From Clostridia bacterium (GTDB lineage: Bacteria > Bacillota > Clostridia > Lachnospirales > Lachnospiraceae), in NCBI GenBank assembly GCA_910575625.1, contig CAJTFD010000003.1:1-64000 (forward strand): a stretch of 64,000 nucleotides of DNA, read 5' to 3'. The notes under the pieces were generated by a model. That model searched no databases. It had not been told where the DNA came from and was given only the letters and a program-made list of their open reading frames with translations. Both the position numbers and the translations under genes were made by a program. Shown piece by piece: positions 15,960 through 25,254 of the stretch (the stretch's first letter is position 1; every line of letters begins with the position of its first letter).

Positions 15960-16180
15960 TCTTTGATATAGTCGATCTCGGTGAGGTTGACACCAAACAC
16001 GGTAAGTATGACTTTCAATTCTGTATAACGTTTTTTCATTTTTTTATATGGTTCGGAATCTTTTTCACAGACTGACATGTAATCCTGCAATCTGGCAAAC
16101 TCTTCAACATTCTTTTGCATCTGCTCCTTTTCTGTCATCTCCATCGCCTCCATATCTTCCACCGCCTTTTCTACTGTCAT
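15956..16180 (-). CDS. Small helical hypothetical protein (74 aa)
   Basis: The product is charged and probably coiled-coil, beginning MTVEKAVEDMEAMEMTEKEQ. It has no known domain. The frame is open up to an ATG at 16207, but that codon lies within the -10 box of a strong promoter, so the ATG at 16180 is the first usable start. The leader would then be only about 20 nt with no clear ribosome site. The stop codon overlaps the start of a small membrane-protein frame, which suggests a two-gene unit. Confidence 0.5.
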   Translation of the reverse strand: MTVEKAVEDMEAMEMTEKEQMQKNVEEFARLQDYMSVCEKDSEPYKKMKKRYTELKVILTVFGVNLTEIDYIKE

Positions 16181-16205
16181 ACAGTTTAGATATATCAATG
16201 AGATC

Positions 16206-16234
16206 ATTATAACGTATCATATGGCAAGTGTAAA
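16206..16234 (-). promoter_or_regulatory. Promoter of the 74-aa gene
   Basis: On the minus strand TTTACA (16234-16229), a 17-bp spacer and TATAAT (16211-16206) form a near-consensus sigma-A promoter that points left. Confidence 0.7.
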
Positions 16235-16360
16235 GTCTATCATCCTACAAATATCATCCATGTACTTTTTCCTTCCAGACTCCCTACAAAACTCGATACA
16301 CGGATACTCGGCAGGATCCCTGCTAACATATATGATCCCACTTTATGTCCATGCTGTTTT

Positions 16361-18283
16361 TTATATATCCTCCGACGCCTCCGCCAGGCTCTCCCATTTC
16401 TCATACAGATCTTCCAATTCACTTTTGATGCCTTCCTGTTCCTGGGACAGTTCCGCGCACTGCTGCGGATCCGTGGCGATCTCCGGCTGGGACAAGAGCT
16501 GATCGATCTCGCCGTCCCGCTCTTCCAGTTCACTGATACGCTTTTCTGTCTTCTTTAAGTCATTTTCCCGTTTCCGCTTCCTGGCCTGTTCCTCTTTCTT
16601 CTGCTGCCAGGAGATCTTCTCCTGGGAGACCGCAACTGCCGAGTCCTCCTCCCGGGACGGAGCATAGATGGCCGTCAGCTCATCCCTTTTTTCCAGATAA
16701 TAATCGTAGCTGCCCATATAGTTGACCAGTGTATGGTTGGTCAGATCTAAGATCCGCGTGGCCGTCTGGTTGATGAAATACCGGTCATGGGAGACATATA
16801 GGAGCGTGCCTGTATAGCTGTTCAGCGCCTCCTCCAGGATCTCCCGGGAGGCGATATCCAGATGGTTGGTCGGCTCGTCCAGGATCAGGAAATTGGCCTC
16901 GGAGAGCATCAGCTTTGCCAGGGAGACGCGCCCCCGCTCCCCGCCGCTCAAAGAGGAGATCTTCTGGAACACATCGTCCCCCGTGAACAAAAAAGCCGCC
17001 AGCACATTGCGGATCTCCGTGTTGTTCAGCGTTGGATACGCGTCGGACAATTCCTCGAAGATCGTCTTCTCCATATGGAGCACCTGGTGCTCCTGGTCGT
17101 AATATCCGATCTGCACCCTGGATCCCAGGCTGCATGTACCCTGATCTGGCGGGAGCAGTCCGTTGATCATCTTCAAGATCGTGGTCTTCCCCGTGCCGTT
17201 CCCCCCGATCAGCGCCACCCGCTCTCCCCGTTTGACCTCGAAGGACAGGTCTTCAAAGAGCTTGTCGGGACCAAAAGATTTTGCCAGCTCCTGTACGGAT
17301 AGGACATCTTTCCCACTCTCCATACGCGGTTCCAAACGCATGTGCATACTATCCTCTTCCATGACCGGTCTGTCCAGCAATGTGATCTTGTCCAACTTTT
17401 TCTCCCGGCTCTCAGCCCGCCGGATGGATTTTTCCCGATTGAAGGACTTGAGCTTTGCGATGACCTCCTCCTGGTGGCGGATCTCCTGCTGCTGGTTCTG
17501 ATAAGCCCGCACCTGGGCCTCCCGCACCTGGGCTTTCTTTTGGCTAAATGCCGTATAATTGCCTGAAAAGGCCATGGCTTTTCCCTGTTCCAGTTCCACG
17601 ACCCGTGTGACGATCCGGTCCAGGAAATACCGGTCGTGGGAGACGATCAACACCGCCCCCGGATAATTCAACAGATATGTCTCCAGCCAGACGATGGAAT
17701 CCATGTCCAAATGGTTGGTGGGCTCATCCAGCAGCAGGATATCCGGCTTGCCAAGGAGCAGACACCCCAGTGCGACCCGGGTCTTCTGCCCGCCGGAGAG
17801 GTTTGCGATCGGTCTGTGGAAATCTCCTTCCGAAAATCCCAGACCTTTGAGCACGCCGGTCACCTCGCTCTGGCAGGCATAACCGTTGTTCTGTTCAAAC
17901 TTCTGGGTCAGGCTGGCGTAGGTGTCCATCAGCTTTTCTAAAGCCTCTCCTTTGGCCTGCTTCATGGCCTGCTCCATCTGGCGCATCTTCTCCTCGATGT
18001 CCAGCAGATACTGCTTTTCTTTTAACAATTCCTGGTAAATGGTCCGGCCGCCCTGCACATCCTGGTGCTGGGCTAAGTACCCCAGGGACGCCCCCTTTGC
18101 CAGGACGATCTGGCCGCCGTCCGGCTCCAGCTCCCTGCGGATGATCCTAAGCAGCGTGGTCTTCCCGGCGCCGTTGCTGCCGATCAGCGCGACTTTTTCC
18201 CGTTCCTCTATATGAAAAGAGATCTGATCTAATATGGTCTTTTCCCCAAAACTTTTTTGGATGTTCTGACATGTAAGTAACAT
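16361..18283 (-). CDS. ABC-F family ATPase
   Basis: This 640-residue soluble protein has two ABC domains and no membrane segment. The first has Walker A GSNGAGKTTLL, signature LSGGQKTR and DEPTNHLD. The second has GGNGTGKTTIL, LSGGERGR and a second DEPTNHLD. A charged linker of about 80 residues separates the cassettes, and a coiled-coil tail of about 90 residues follows, as in Uup/YdiF-type proteins. ABC-F proteins bind the ribosomal E site and act in translation or antibiotic protection. Which applies here cannot be told. It stands alone between small genes. Confidence 0.92.
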   Translation of the reverse strand: MLLTCQNIQKSFGEKTILDQISFHIEEREKVALIGSNGAGKTTLLRIIRRELEPDGGQIVLAKGASLGYLAQHQDVQGGRTIYQELLKEKQYLLDIEEKMRQMEQAMKQAKGEALEKLMDTYASLTQKFEQNNGYACQSEVTGVLKGLGFSEGDFHRPIANLSGGQKTRVALGCLLLGKPDILLLDEPTNHLDMDSIVWLETYLLNYPGAVLIVSHDRYFLDRIVTRVVELEQGKAMAFSGNYTAFSQKKAQVREAQVRAYQNQQQEIRHQEEVIAKLKSFNREKSIRRAESREKKLDKITLLDRPVMEEDSMHMRLEPRMESGKDVLSVQELAKSFGPDKLFEDLSFEVKRGERVALIGGNGTGKTTILKMINGLLPPDQGTCSLGSRVQIGYYDQEHQVLHMEKTIFEELSDAYPTLNNTEIRNVLAAFLFTGDDVFQKISSLSGGERGRVSLAKLMLSEANFLILDEPTNHLDIASREILEEALNSYTGTLLYVSHDRYFINQTATRILDLTNHTLVNYMGSYDYYLEKRDELTAIYAPSREEDSAVAVSQEKISWQQKKEEQARKRKRENDLKKTEKRISELEERDGEIDQLLSQPEIATDPQQCAELSQEQEGIKSELEDLYEKWESLAEASEDI

Positions 18284-18422
18284 AAAGAGCCTCCTATTCC
18301 AGGAGTATTATAGCGAAGATCGGAAAAAATTACAACGTATTTATATAAGTTCTTCCAGGGACACGCCCTCGTCTGCGCCGATCTGCCGGGGGGCAGGGAT
18401 CGCCCCCAAAACAGACCTTTTT

Positions 18423-19322
18423 TTACCGATCGCCATACAGACGATGGTAGGCCCTGAAAAAACGCTGCATATCGAACACTCCCCATCCCTGCCGATTCTG
18501 GGGATAGCCGACATCCACCGCACTCTCTTTTAACAGCATCTTGATCTGCACATTGGAAAGGGACGGGTCGTATTCCAATATCCGGGCGATGGCCCCTGAG
18601 ATGACCGGTGTGGACATGGACGTACCGCTCTTCCGCACGTACAGACGGCCCCGCTTTTGCGGCGCGCAGGAGAGGACCTGCATGCCGGGGGCCACGATAT
18701 CCGGTTTGCACACACATTCCAATGTGGGGCCGCTGCCTGAACTGCCGTATCGGGCACTGAGCATATCACTGGCCCCCACTGTGATCACTTTACGGCTGCT
18801 CCCCGGGGCCGTCACCGTCCCTGGGCCCGGGCCCTGGTTGCCCGCGGCGGCCACCACCACCATCCCTGCGTCCCACACCTGCTCCACGCCGTGGATGAGG
18901 ACTCGGTGGTCGCCATCGCTGCGGTACGTGGTCCCTACAGATATATTTACGATGCGGATATGATATCTGTCCCGATTCTGGATCAGCCACTGAAACGCCT
19001 CCAGGACATGTTCTTTATTTCCATTCCCCTGCCGGTCTAATACTTTTACCCCGATAAAACTGCATCCCGGCGCCACACCCCGGCACCGGCCGTGGGAGGC
19101 ACCGCCGCTGCCCCCTAAGATGCCTGCGATGTGGGTGCCGTGTCCATTATCGTCGTAGGGCTGTTTTTTTCCATGGACCATGTCCTGGAAAGCGATCAAA
19201 CGATCATCAAAATCTACATGGGGAAAGATCCCTTTCGGTGTTAAGTATATGCGGATAGATTTTTTGTGTTTTTTCCTGCTCTGTATGGATCTCTCCTTTC
19301 TTGAGGCTCCATTTTCCCACAT
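18423..19322 (-). pseudogene. S8 (subtilisin-like) peptidase with a degenerate N-terminus
   Basis: The serine part is intact (GTSMSTPVISGAIA), as is the histidine part (DDNGHGTHIAGILGG) and the oxyanion region (AAAGNQGPGPG). The catalytic aspartate, expected as a VLDTGI-type motif just before the FPHVDF segment, is absent: this frame reads IRIYLTPKGIFPHVDF. In another frame the same DNA reads ILNT, so an aspartate-to-asparagine change and a small indel probably broke the gene. Matches to the usual first 30 residues are also split over frames. Clostridial relatives are cytoplasmic-type subtilases of about 300 residues without a signal peptide. Probably inactive. Confidence 0.7.
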
Positions 19323-19416
19323 GCTGTTAAATGATCGTCACGCATCTGCTCTTTATGGTGTTAAATAGCTGCACTTTACGCCACATGGTCTCATCGACAA
19401 CGTTCCAAAAATCCTG

Positions 19417-19551
19417 TCATCGTAACAATCTCCGGCATTTCATATGATCTTGCATTTTTTCCTCTGTCTGAAAACCGGCTTCTTCCGCTCTTTTAAATGC
19501 CAGCATTGCATGATCCTCAAAGTAAGATCTTCCATTTTCTTCTAAGATCAC
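19417..19551 (-). CDS. Possible small ORF downstream of the recombinases (44 aa)
   Basis: A GTG-started frame begins 5 bp after the first recombinase's stop codon and reads VILEENGRSYFEDHAMLAFK, then a charged helix. The acidic, codon-like texture suggests present or past coding. The start is weak and no family is recognised. The stretch between it and the subtilase remnant holds nothing else I can name. Confidence 0.25.
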   Translation of the reverse strand: MILEENGRSYFEDHAMLAFKRAEEAGFQTEEKMQDHMKCRRLLR

Positions 19552-19555
19552 AATC

Positions 19556-20818
19556 CTATCCTACACTTTTGATAGACTTCCATTGGATCTCAATATGTTT
19601 TTCCCCATACACAACGATCTTCTGGATCCGTGTGTTTACTGACTCTGCTGTAAGTTCAATCCCGCCCCCTTCTTCTCTGGATGATACTGTATGCATCTTA
19701 TAAAGAACGACCTGTTCCAGGAACATGAGATTGATATTATCTGGATGATCTTCCGTATCTGTGTGTCCATATCTCATATCACAATAGAAATATGGATTCC
19801 GGTTCCTCTCCCTCAATCTCATCGCCCTTTTGCAGCCACCACAGAAGACTTTTCCCTGCAGCGGATGTCTGTGTTCTTCTCCTTTTGGCTTTGTCCGCTC
19901 TGTGGATCTCCATTGCTCCTGTACTTTTTCAAAAATATCCCTGGGAATAATGGCCGCATGATGGTCCTGGAGGATCTTCCATCCACTTTTGGGTTTCAGA
20001 TGGCTTTTCCCACCCACCTCATCTTTGTCATACTTCCCATAGACCATATCGCCTGCATAGACAGGATTTCGGAGGATCCGATAGATCACAGAACGCTCCC
20101 ACTGAGGTCTATCCTTCAAAAGGCTCCGTCTTGTCTGAACTTTTTTGAGCTTAAACTCCATCGGTGTCTGAACTTTTTTCTGATCCAACAACCTTGCGAT
20201 CTTTGCAGAAGTCTTTCCTTCCAATGCTAACGAAAAGATCATCCTGACAATCCTGGCTTCATCCTCAGCAATGATGAGCCTATGACGGTCCTGTGGGTCT
20301 TTCACATAGCCAAACGGCGTATCCGCACAAGCATATTGTCCGCGTTCTTTTCTGATACGAAGGGCGGACCGCACTTTGACGGACAGATCCTTGGAATATA
20401 GATCGTACATCAGCCCCTGAAAAGAAGTGCCAAGTTCTGTGGTACTCCCCCTATGCTCTGCACTGTCATAGCCATCGTTCAGCGAGATGAACCGTACCCC
20501 GAGAAACGGAAAGATCTGGTCCAAATATGCGCCGAGTTCAATATGGTCACGTGAAAACCGTGAAAAATCTTTGACGATCACACAGTCGATCTCCCCTTCC
20601 CGTATCTGCTCCAACATATCCATGACTCCCGGACGCCGGAAATTCGTCCCGGAATATCCATCGTCTGAGAATTCTTTCCATCCGCTGTGCCCCAGATCTT
20701 TCCTGATGTACGACTCCAGCATCATCCTTTGGTTTGCGATGCTATCGCTTTCACCCAGCTTACTCCTGTCTTCTTTCGACAAACGCAGATAGATCGCGAT
20801 CTTATACTGTTGATCCAT
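19556..20818 (-). CDS. Large serine recombinase 1
   Basis: This 420-residue member of the resolvase/invertase superfamily has the catalytic serine in IAIYLRLSKEDRS (about residue 14), the arginine-containing FSRFSRDHIELG motif, a recombinase domain, and a zinc-ribbon CGGC pair near residue 335. It lacks the long coiled coil of recombinases 2 and 3. The ATG at 20818 has GGGAGGGG upstream and lies 17 bp inside the end of recombinase 2. Such enzymes join two different att sites and move integrative elements. In the trio, subunits may act together, but this is not shown. Confidence 0.9.
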   Translation of the reverse strand: MDQQYKIAIYLRLSKEDRSKLGESDSIANQRMMLESYIRKDLGHSGWKEFSDDGYSGTNFRRPGVMDMLEQIREGEIDCVIVKDFSRFSRDHIELGAYLDQIFPFLGVRFISLNDGYDSAEHRGSTTELGTSFQGLMYDLYSKDLSVKVRSALRIRKERGQYACADTPFGYVKDPQDRHRLIIAEDEARIVRMIFSLALEGKTSAKIARLLDQKKVQTPMEFKLKKVQTRRSLLKDRPQWERSVIYRILRNPVYAGDMVYGKYDKDEVGGKSHLKPKSGWKILQDHHAAIIPRDIFEKVQEQWRSTERTKPKGEEHRHPLQGKVFCGGCKRAMRLRERNRNPYFYCDMRYGHTDTEDHPDNINLMFLEQVVLYKMHTVSSREEGGGIELTAESVNTRIQKIVVYGEKHIEIQWKSIKSVG

Positions 20819-22451
20819 GCACACCCCTCCCATCATACAGATCATCTTTCCTGTAATCGAAGATGATCTCCACGTGATGTCTGGAATACACATCGATCTT
20901 CTTGACCAGACATCCGATCAACTGCCTATCCAATTTTGCATCATCCTTCCATTTCATGAGTTTCCGTATAAAACGGCCGACCTTTTCCACCTCTTGATCG
21001 ATCGACCGCTCCTGTTCCACAAGATCTAGCTCCTGCTTTTTCAACATTTCCAACGCTTCTGCCATCCCCTGTTTCTTTTCCAGGAACACTTCCCGGGAAA
21101 GTCCGCCTCCACGGTATCGCAGATACAGTTTGCTGGCCTCCAGGGCCAAGCTTTCCTGCCGCTGTGTACATCTGTTCTTTTGTGCACGGATGATCGCTTT
21201 TTTTTGTTCTGCTTCCCGCGCATTTTCTCTGCACAGATCTTTTGCGCGCATTTTTGAGAATGCAAATTCTTTTTCCAGCACAGACTTTAGGATCCCCTCC
21301 AAGGCCCTTAACGATATCCCCTGGCATTTGCAGGCACAGCTCTCTATTTTTTCTCTATCCGGACAGGCGTAATGATAATTGCGCACCCGTTCCTTGCTGC
21401 CCAGCAGTTTTACCGATGAATGACGGATCAAACGACGGCCGCATCCACTGCAATAAATCTTGTCTTTAAAGATATCCTCACACAAAGGGACCCTTTTCGA
21501 AAAACCCTTGCTGTTCGAATATCTGCTCTGCCTTTCAAACCGCCGCGATACTTTATAAAAGAGATCTTCCGAGATAAGCGGCTCATGCGTGCGCTCCATG
21601 GCCGCCCTATCCCCATGGCCCTGGAGCATCCCTATGTAAACCTGATTTGTCAAGATCCCTTTGATGGTGTCATATGACCATTGCTGCAAGGATCTGTCTT
21701 CTGGACAACACACCTCTTTTGTCGCATAGTACACAGAAGGCCGCTGTATCTTTCTTTGATACAGTTCCGCCGCGATCTCCCTGCGGGTGCTCCCTTCCGC
21801 ATACATCTCAAAGATCCTCACGACGATATCCCTCGTATCTCCATCAGGGAGCAGCACTTTCCGATCGCCTATCTTCCCCAGACAGTATCCATAGGGAGGC
21901 GCACCCCCGATATAACTCCCCCTCTCCTGTTCTGCCCGTCTGGCCAACTTGACCCGCTGCGCAATGTCCTTCGCATAAAGTTCGTTCACTATATTTTTTA
22001 GGTTCATAGTCAACTGCATATCATCTCCAGCACTGCATTCGCTGTCATAGCCATCCGTGACCGCGATAAACCGCACATTTAAAAACGGAAAGATCTTCTC
22101 AATGTAATTTCCGGTCTCTATGTGATCCCTTCCAAATCGTGAAAGATCTTTTACAACAATGCAGTTGATCTTTTTCTGACGGACATCCTCCATCATACGC
22201 GCAAAACCTTCACGCTCAAAGTCCGTGCCCGATCTTCCCAGATCTGTATAACGATCGACGTACTCTATGTCACCTGCCCGTCGTATATATTCTTTTGCGA
22301 TCTCGATCTGCGTATCTATGGACTCATTTTTTTGATCGTCACTGTCAACAGACAGCCGCGCATAAATACCTGCCATCCAGAGCGATCCTGCTGCGATGGA
22401 TGTCTGCACGGAGGATCCTGCATCACTGACTTTTTTTGGTATCCCTGCCAT
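20802..22451 (-). CDS. Large serine recombinase 2
   Basis: This 549-residue serine recombinase has the catalytic serine in MAGIYARLSVDSDDQ near residue 32 after a short N-terminal extension, the DLSRFGRDHIETG motif, a recombinase domain and a zinc ribbon with YCSGCGRRL and a later CACKC. A coiled coil of about 100 residues (420-520) follows, the type that controls synapsis and direction in large serine integrases. It overlaps recombinase 3 by 29 bp and recombinase 1 by 17 bp, so all three are translated from one message. Confidence 0.9.
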   Translation of the reverse strand: MAGIPKKVSDAGSSVQTSIAAGSLWMAGIYARLSVDSDDQKNESIDTQIEIAKEYIRRAGDIEYVDRYTDLGRSGTDFEREGFARMMEDVRQKKINCIVVKDLSRFGRDHIETGNYIEKIFPFLNVRFIAVTDGYDSECSAGDDMQLTMNLKNIVNELYAKDIAQRVKLARRAEQERGSYIGGAPPYGYCLGKIGDRKVLLPDGDTRDIVVRIFEMYAEGSTRREIAAELYQRKIQRPSVYYATKEVCCPEDRSLQQWSYDTIKGILTNQVYIGMLQGHGDRAAMERTHEPLISEDLFYKVSRRFERQSRYSNSKGFSKRVPLCEDIFKDKIYCSGCGRRLIRHSSVKLLGSKERVRNYHYACPDREKIESCACKCQGISLRALEGILKSVLEKEFAFSKMRAKDLCRENAREAEQKKAIIRAQKNRCTQRQESLALEASKLYLRYRGGGLSREVFLEKKQGMAEALEMLKKQELDLVEQERSIDQEVEKVGRFIRKLMKWKDDAKLDRQLIGCLVKKIDVYSRHHVEIIFDYRKDDLYDGRGVHGSTV

Positions 22452-24096
22452 TTACGTCCTCCCTGTCTTTTGCGTTTACATATTCCTGCAGCGCCAGCAT
22501 TTTATGAAACTCTCCTCCTCCCCGGAACTTAACGTAAATCTTTTTGTCCTCATATACCTCTATCCGGCTTATAAAACATAAGAGCGTATCCCTGCTAAAT
22601 TCTGTCAATTTCATCACTTCCTTGAACCGTTCCAGTTTCACTCCGGCTGCAACACCGCTGCGAAAAAGCCGCTTGACCATTTCCTCTTGTCTTCCAAGAG
22701 CCCCCTTGATCTCCTCATATTGTTTTTCGTAAATATCCCGGAAACTCCTGAAATCCGCCTCCGTGATCAGCCCGGTCTTTAGATCTTCATATAACCCGGC
22801 ACGGATCTCCAGATATTTATCCTGCTCTTTATGGAGCCTTTCTATCTCCTGATCAAATCGGGCTATTTCCTCGAAATGGACCTCCATCTTCTGGATATGT
22901 TCAAGCTGGCTGCGCACATCCAAAAAAACAGACACATATATCTGCAGCGCCCTGAATACGACAGCCTTCAATCCCTCTTCTAAAATGCTGTGCCTGGTAC
23001 AGCCCCTCCCTCTGTTCCTGGTGGAACAGATGAAATACACTTTTGAGGAATCTTTATAACGGTTCACACGGCGGATCATCGGCTCTTTGCAGTCCCCGCA
23101 AAATAATATCCCTGAGAAAAAATGGGCGCAGTTTGTATCGGCATTCGCTCTTGTATCTACAGACAACAGCCCCTGCACGATCTCAAAATCTTCGCGCGGG
23201 ATGATCGCTTCATGCGTTCCCTCTACCCGTACCCATTCTTCTTTGGGTTTCGCAACGCTTTTCTTTACTTTATGATTGATCTGCTCATTTTTCCCCTGGA
23301 CCATCACTCCTGTATAGACTTCGTTGGTCAGTATCCTCTTTACCGCCACCGCAGACCACCTGGCTGTTATATTTTTCTGGAAACCGGTGGAATATCTCTC
23401 CCCATGGGCTTTTTTGTATTCCATGGGCGAGAGTATCCCCAACCCATCCAGTCTCTGAGCGATCGCCACGGTACTCATGCCTTCCAGCTTCCACGCAAAG
23501 ATCTTTCGGACGATATCTGCCGCATAGTCATCTGTACAGAGCTTGTTTTTATCCTCCGCCGACTTACGATAACCATACACAGCAAAAGCGCCGATGAATT
23601 TCCCCTGTTCTCTCTTTATTTTCTGATGGCTCTTTATCTTCTGCGAAATATCACGGCAATAAGAATCGTTGATAAAATTCTTTACCGGCAGGACAAAAGA
23701 CTTTGTATTACTGTCCGCTGTCTGACTGTCAAAATGATCCGTCACCGCAATAAAACGCACATGAAAAGCCGGGAAGGTCTTTTGTATCAACCGCCCGGCT
23801 TCAATATGATCCCGTCCTAATCTGGACAGATCCTTTACTATGACACAATCCACATCTCCCGCTTCTATATCGGCCATCATCCTTTTAAACTCTGGCCTGT
23901 CAAAATCAGATCCCGAATAACCATCGTCCACATAGATGTCAAATAACTGCATATCATCATGTTCTTTTATGTAAGAACGGACCAATTCTCTCTGCGAGCT
24001 GATGCTGTTGCTCTCTGATTTTATGCTGCCGTCAATATCCCCATCATCCTTTGAAAGACGGAGATAAGCCGCAGCAAAATAAATATGTTCTTCCAT
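22423..24096 (-). CDS. Large serine recombinase 3
   Basis: This 557-residue protein has the catalytic serine in AAAYLRLSKDDGD (about residue 14), the DLSRLGRDHIEAG motif, a recombinase domain ending in EEWVRVEGTHEAIIP, and a zinc ribbon with FCGDCKEPM and a CSTRNRGRGC pair. A coiled coil of about 80 residues follows. It is the first gene of the trio and lies 54 bp downstream of a DUF6870 gene. The three proteins are clearly different from one another, so they are not recent copies. The element they belong to has no att sites that I could identify by eye. Confidence 0.9.
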   Translation of the reverse strand: MEEHIYFAAAYLRLSKDDGDIDGSIKSESNSISSQRELVRSYIKEHDDMQLFDIYVDDGYSGSDFDRPEFKRMMADIEAGDVDCVIVKDLSRLGRDHIEAGRLIQKTFPAFHVRFIAVTDHFDSQTADSNTKSFVLPVKNFINDSYCRDISQKIKSHQKIKREQGKFIGAFAVYGYRKSAEDKNKLCTDDYAADIVRKIFAWKLEGMSTVAIAQRLDGLGILSPMEYKKAHGERYSTGFQKNITARWSAVAVKRILTNEVYTGVMVQGKNEQINHKVKKSVAKPKEEWVRVEGTHEAIIPREDFEIVQGLLSVDTRANADTNCAHFFSGILFCGDCKEPMIRRVNRYKDSSKVYFICSTRNRGRGCTRHSILEEGLKAVVFRALQIYVSVFLDVRSQLEHIQKMEVHFEEIARFDQEIERLHKEQDKYLEIRAGLYEDLKTGLITEADFRSFRDIYEKQYEEIKGALGRQEEMVKRLFRSGVAAGVKLERFKEVMKLTEFSRDTLLCFISRIEVYEDKKIYVKFRGGGEFHKMLALQEYVNAKDREDVNGRDTKKSQ

Positions 24097-24150
24097 CTTT
24101 ACACGGCTCCTGCTTATAGATCATCACAACTCTGGTCTTCTGTAAAGGTT

Positions 24151-24423
24151 TTACGGATACTTTATTTCAGCGATCTTTCTGATATACTGCTTCATCCGAT
24201 CATTCAATGTTTCGTCACAATCTGAATATCCGATCTTCACCACATATCCTCCGACCTTCACCAAAAACGGATTCCCGACTTTCTGCACATAATCCTCTAC
24301 CCTGGCCGGAACAGATTTCTTCATATCGATCTCAATCTCACTGATATCAGCCAGGGTATCTGGCACAGCATCTCTTATATCCATTTGTTCCATTCTCTGT
24401 AACTCCGCTTTTGTCAGATACAT
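24151..24423 (-). CDS. DUF6870-type small protein linked to the recombinases
   Basis: This 90-residue acidic protein begins MYLTKAELQRMEQMDIRD and has the FLVKVGGYVVKIGYSDCDET core followed by a short C-terminal helix. That pattern matches the DUF6870 family, common on Clostridia mobile elements. Function is unknown. GGAGGG six bases upstream selects the ATG at 24423 over earlier in-frame ATGs that overlap the ribosome site. Its place directly before the three recombinases suggests it is part of the same mobile unit, perhaps as a regulator or accessory factor (inference). Confidence 0.7.
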   Translation of the reverse strand: MYLTKAELQRMEQMDIRDAVPDTLADISEIEIDMKKSVPARVEDYVQKVGNPFLVKVGGYVVKIGYSDCDETLNDRMKQYIRKIAEIKYP

Positions 24424-24681
24424 ATCCATCCCTCCAAACAATATATTGTATACTCCATATCCTCAGACACATATCTTGATAGGATCTTTATACGCCCTTA
24501 TTCCCACTATATTCCACCCCGATCGTCCATTATGTCTTCCTATATTCCATATTTTGATAAAACTGCTTTTTTCTTATCCCCTATTGACGATCAAGGCTTC
24601 CTGTCTTATACTGCACTTTATCAAGTATAACGGTACATAACAGGACGGCGGTGAAAAGTTGGAGCCCGTAGTGAGTAATAA

Positions 24682-24894
24682 GGCAAGTCGCCCCTTATAT
24701 TTATTTCAAACGGTTCTGGTGGAACAGGCTTTGATAAAGAAACATGGAGAAAGATCCCAATAGACTATATATCACAGATCGATGGAAGGGAATATATAGG
24801 ATCAAACTGCCCGCATTATGTTCATGATCACGGGTACAAAACAATAAGTGAACATATCATTTCATTGCATTCCTATCAGAACGATCAATATTTT
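24682..24894 (+). pseudogene. Alpha/beta-hydrolase remnant with an internal deletion
   Basis: The translated frame starts after a stop and reads PLIFISNGSGGTG, like an early strand of the alpha/beta-hydrolase fold. It then jumps to DKETWRKIPIDYISQIDGRE and NCPHYVHDHGYKTISEHI, the C-terminal part with the catalytic histidine. The middle, including the nucleophile serine, is missing, and no start codon or ribosome site is present. It runs in the same frame into the DUF3795 gene that follows. I read it as a decayed gene. The stretch 24424-24681 shows nothing else. Confidence 0.5.
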
Positions 24895-24909
24895 AGGAGG
24901 TACATGACC

Positions 24910-25254
24910 ATGAAAAAAGACATGATCGCATATTGCGGACTGGACTGTAATAAATGTGACGCATATCTTGCAACGATCAATGACGACCAAGCGCTGCGTG
25001 AGAAGACTGCAAGATCATGGGCGGCGTTAAATCATGCGCCCATCCTGCCTGAACATATCAACTGTGAAGGCTGTCGAGTTGACGGGATCAAAACTGTATA
25101 TTGTGATAGCATTTGTGCCATCCGTCAATGCGCACTGAAAAAAGGTGTGACTACATGTGGCGCCTGCCCAGATCTTGAAAAATGCCAGACTGTTGGGATG
25201 ATCATCTCAAATGATCCTGCTGCCCTGAAAAACCTGAAGGGACAGACGACATAG
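24910..25254 (+). CDS. DUF3795 cysteine-rich protein
   Basis: The 114-residue product begins MKKDMIAYCGLDCNKCDAYL and has more CxxC-type pairs: CEGCRVDG, YCDSICAIRQC and TCGACPDLEKC. This spacing is that of the DUF3795 family, thought to bind zinc or another metal. Its biochemical role is unknown. AGGAGG at 24895-24900 supports the ATG at 24910, or 24904. Most of the in-frame sequence further upstream is a hydrolase remnant. A second DUF3795 domain occurs in this window at 53.9-54.2 kb, fused to a VOC domain. Confidence 0.85.
   Translation: MKKDMIAYCGLDCNKCDAYLATINDDQALREKTARSWAALNHAPILPEHINCEGCRVDGIKTVYCDSICAIRQCALKKGVTTCGACPDLEKCQTVGMIISNDPAALKNLKGQTT

Noticed and set aside
19556..24096. 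The three serine recombinases as the enzymes that flip 12155-12567
   Set aside because: Large serine integrases act on non-identical att sites of about 40-50 bp. The 27-bp palindromes with a 5-7-bp centre fit tyrosine recombinases better. Not excluded, but not claimed.
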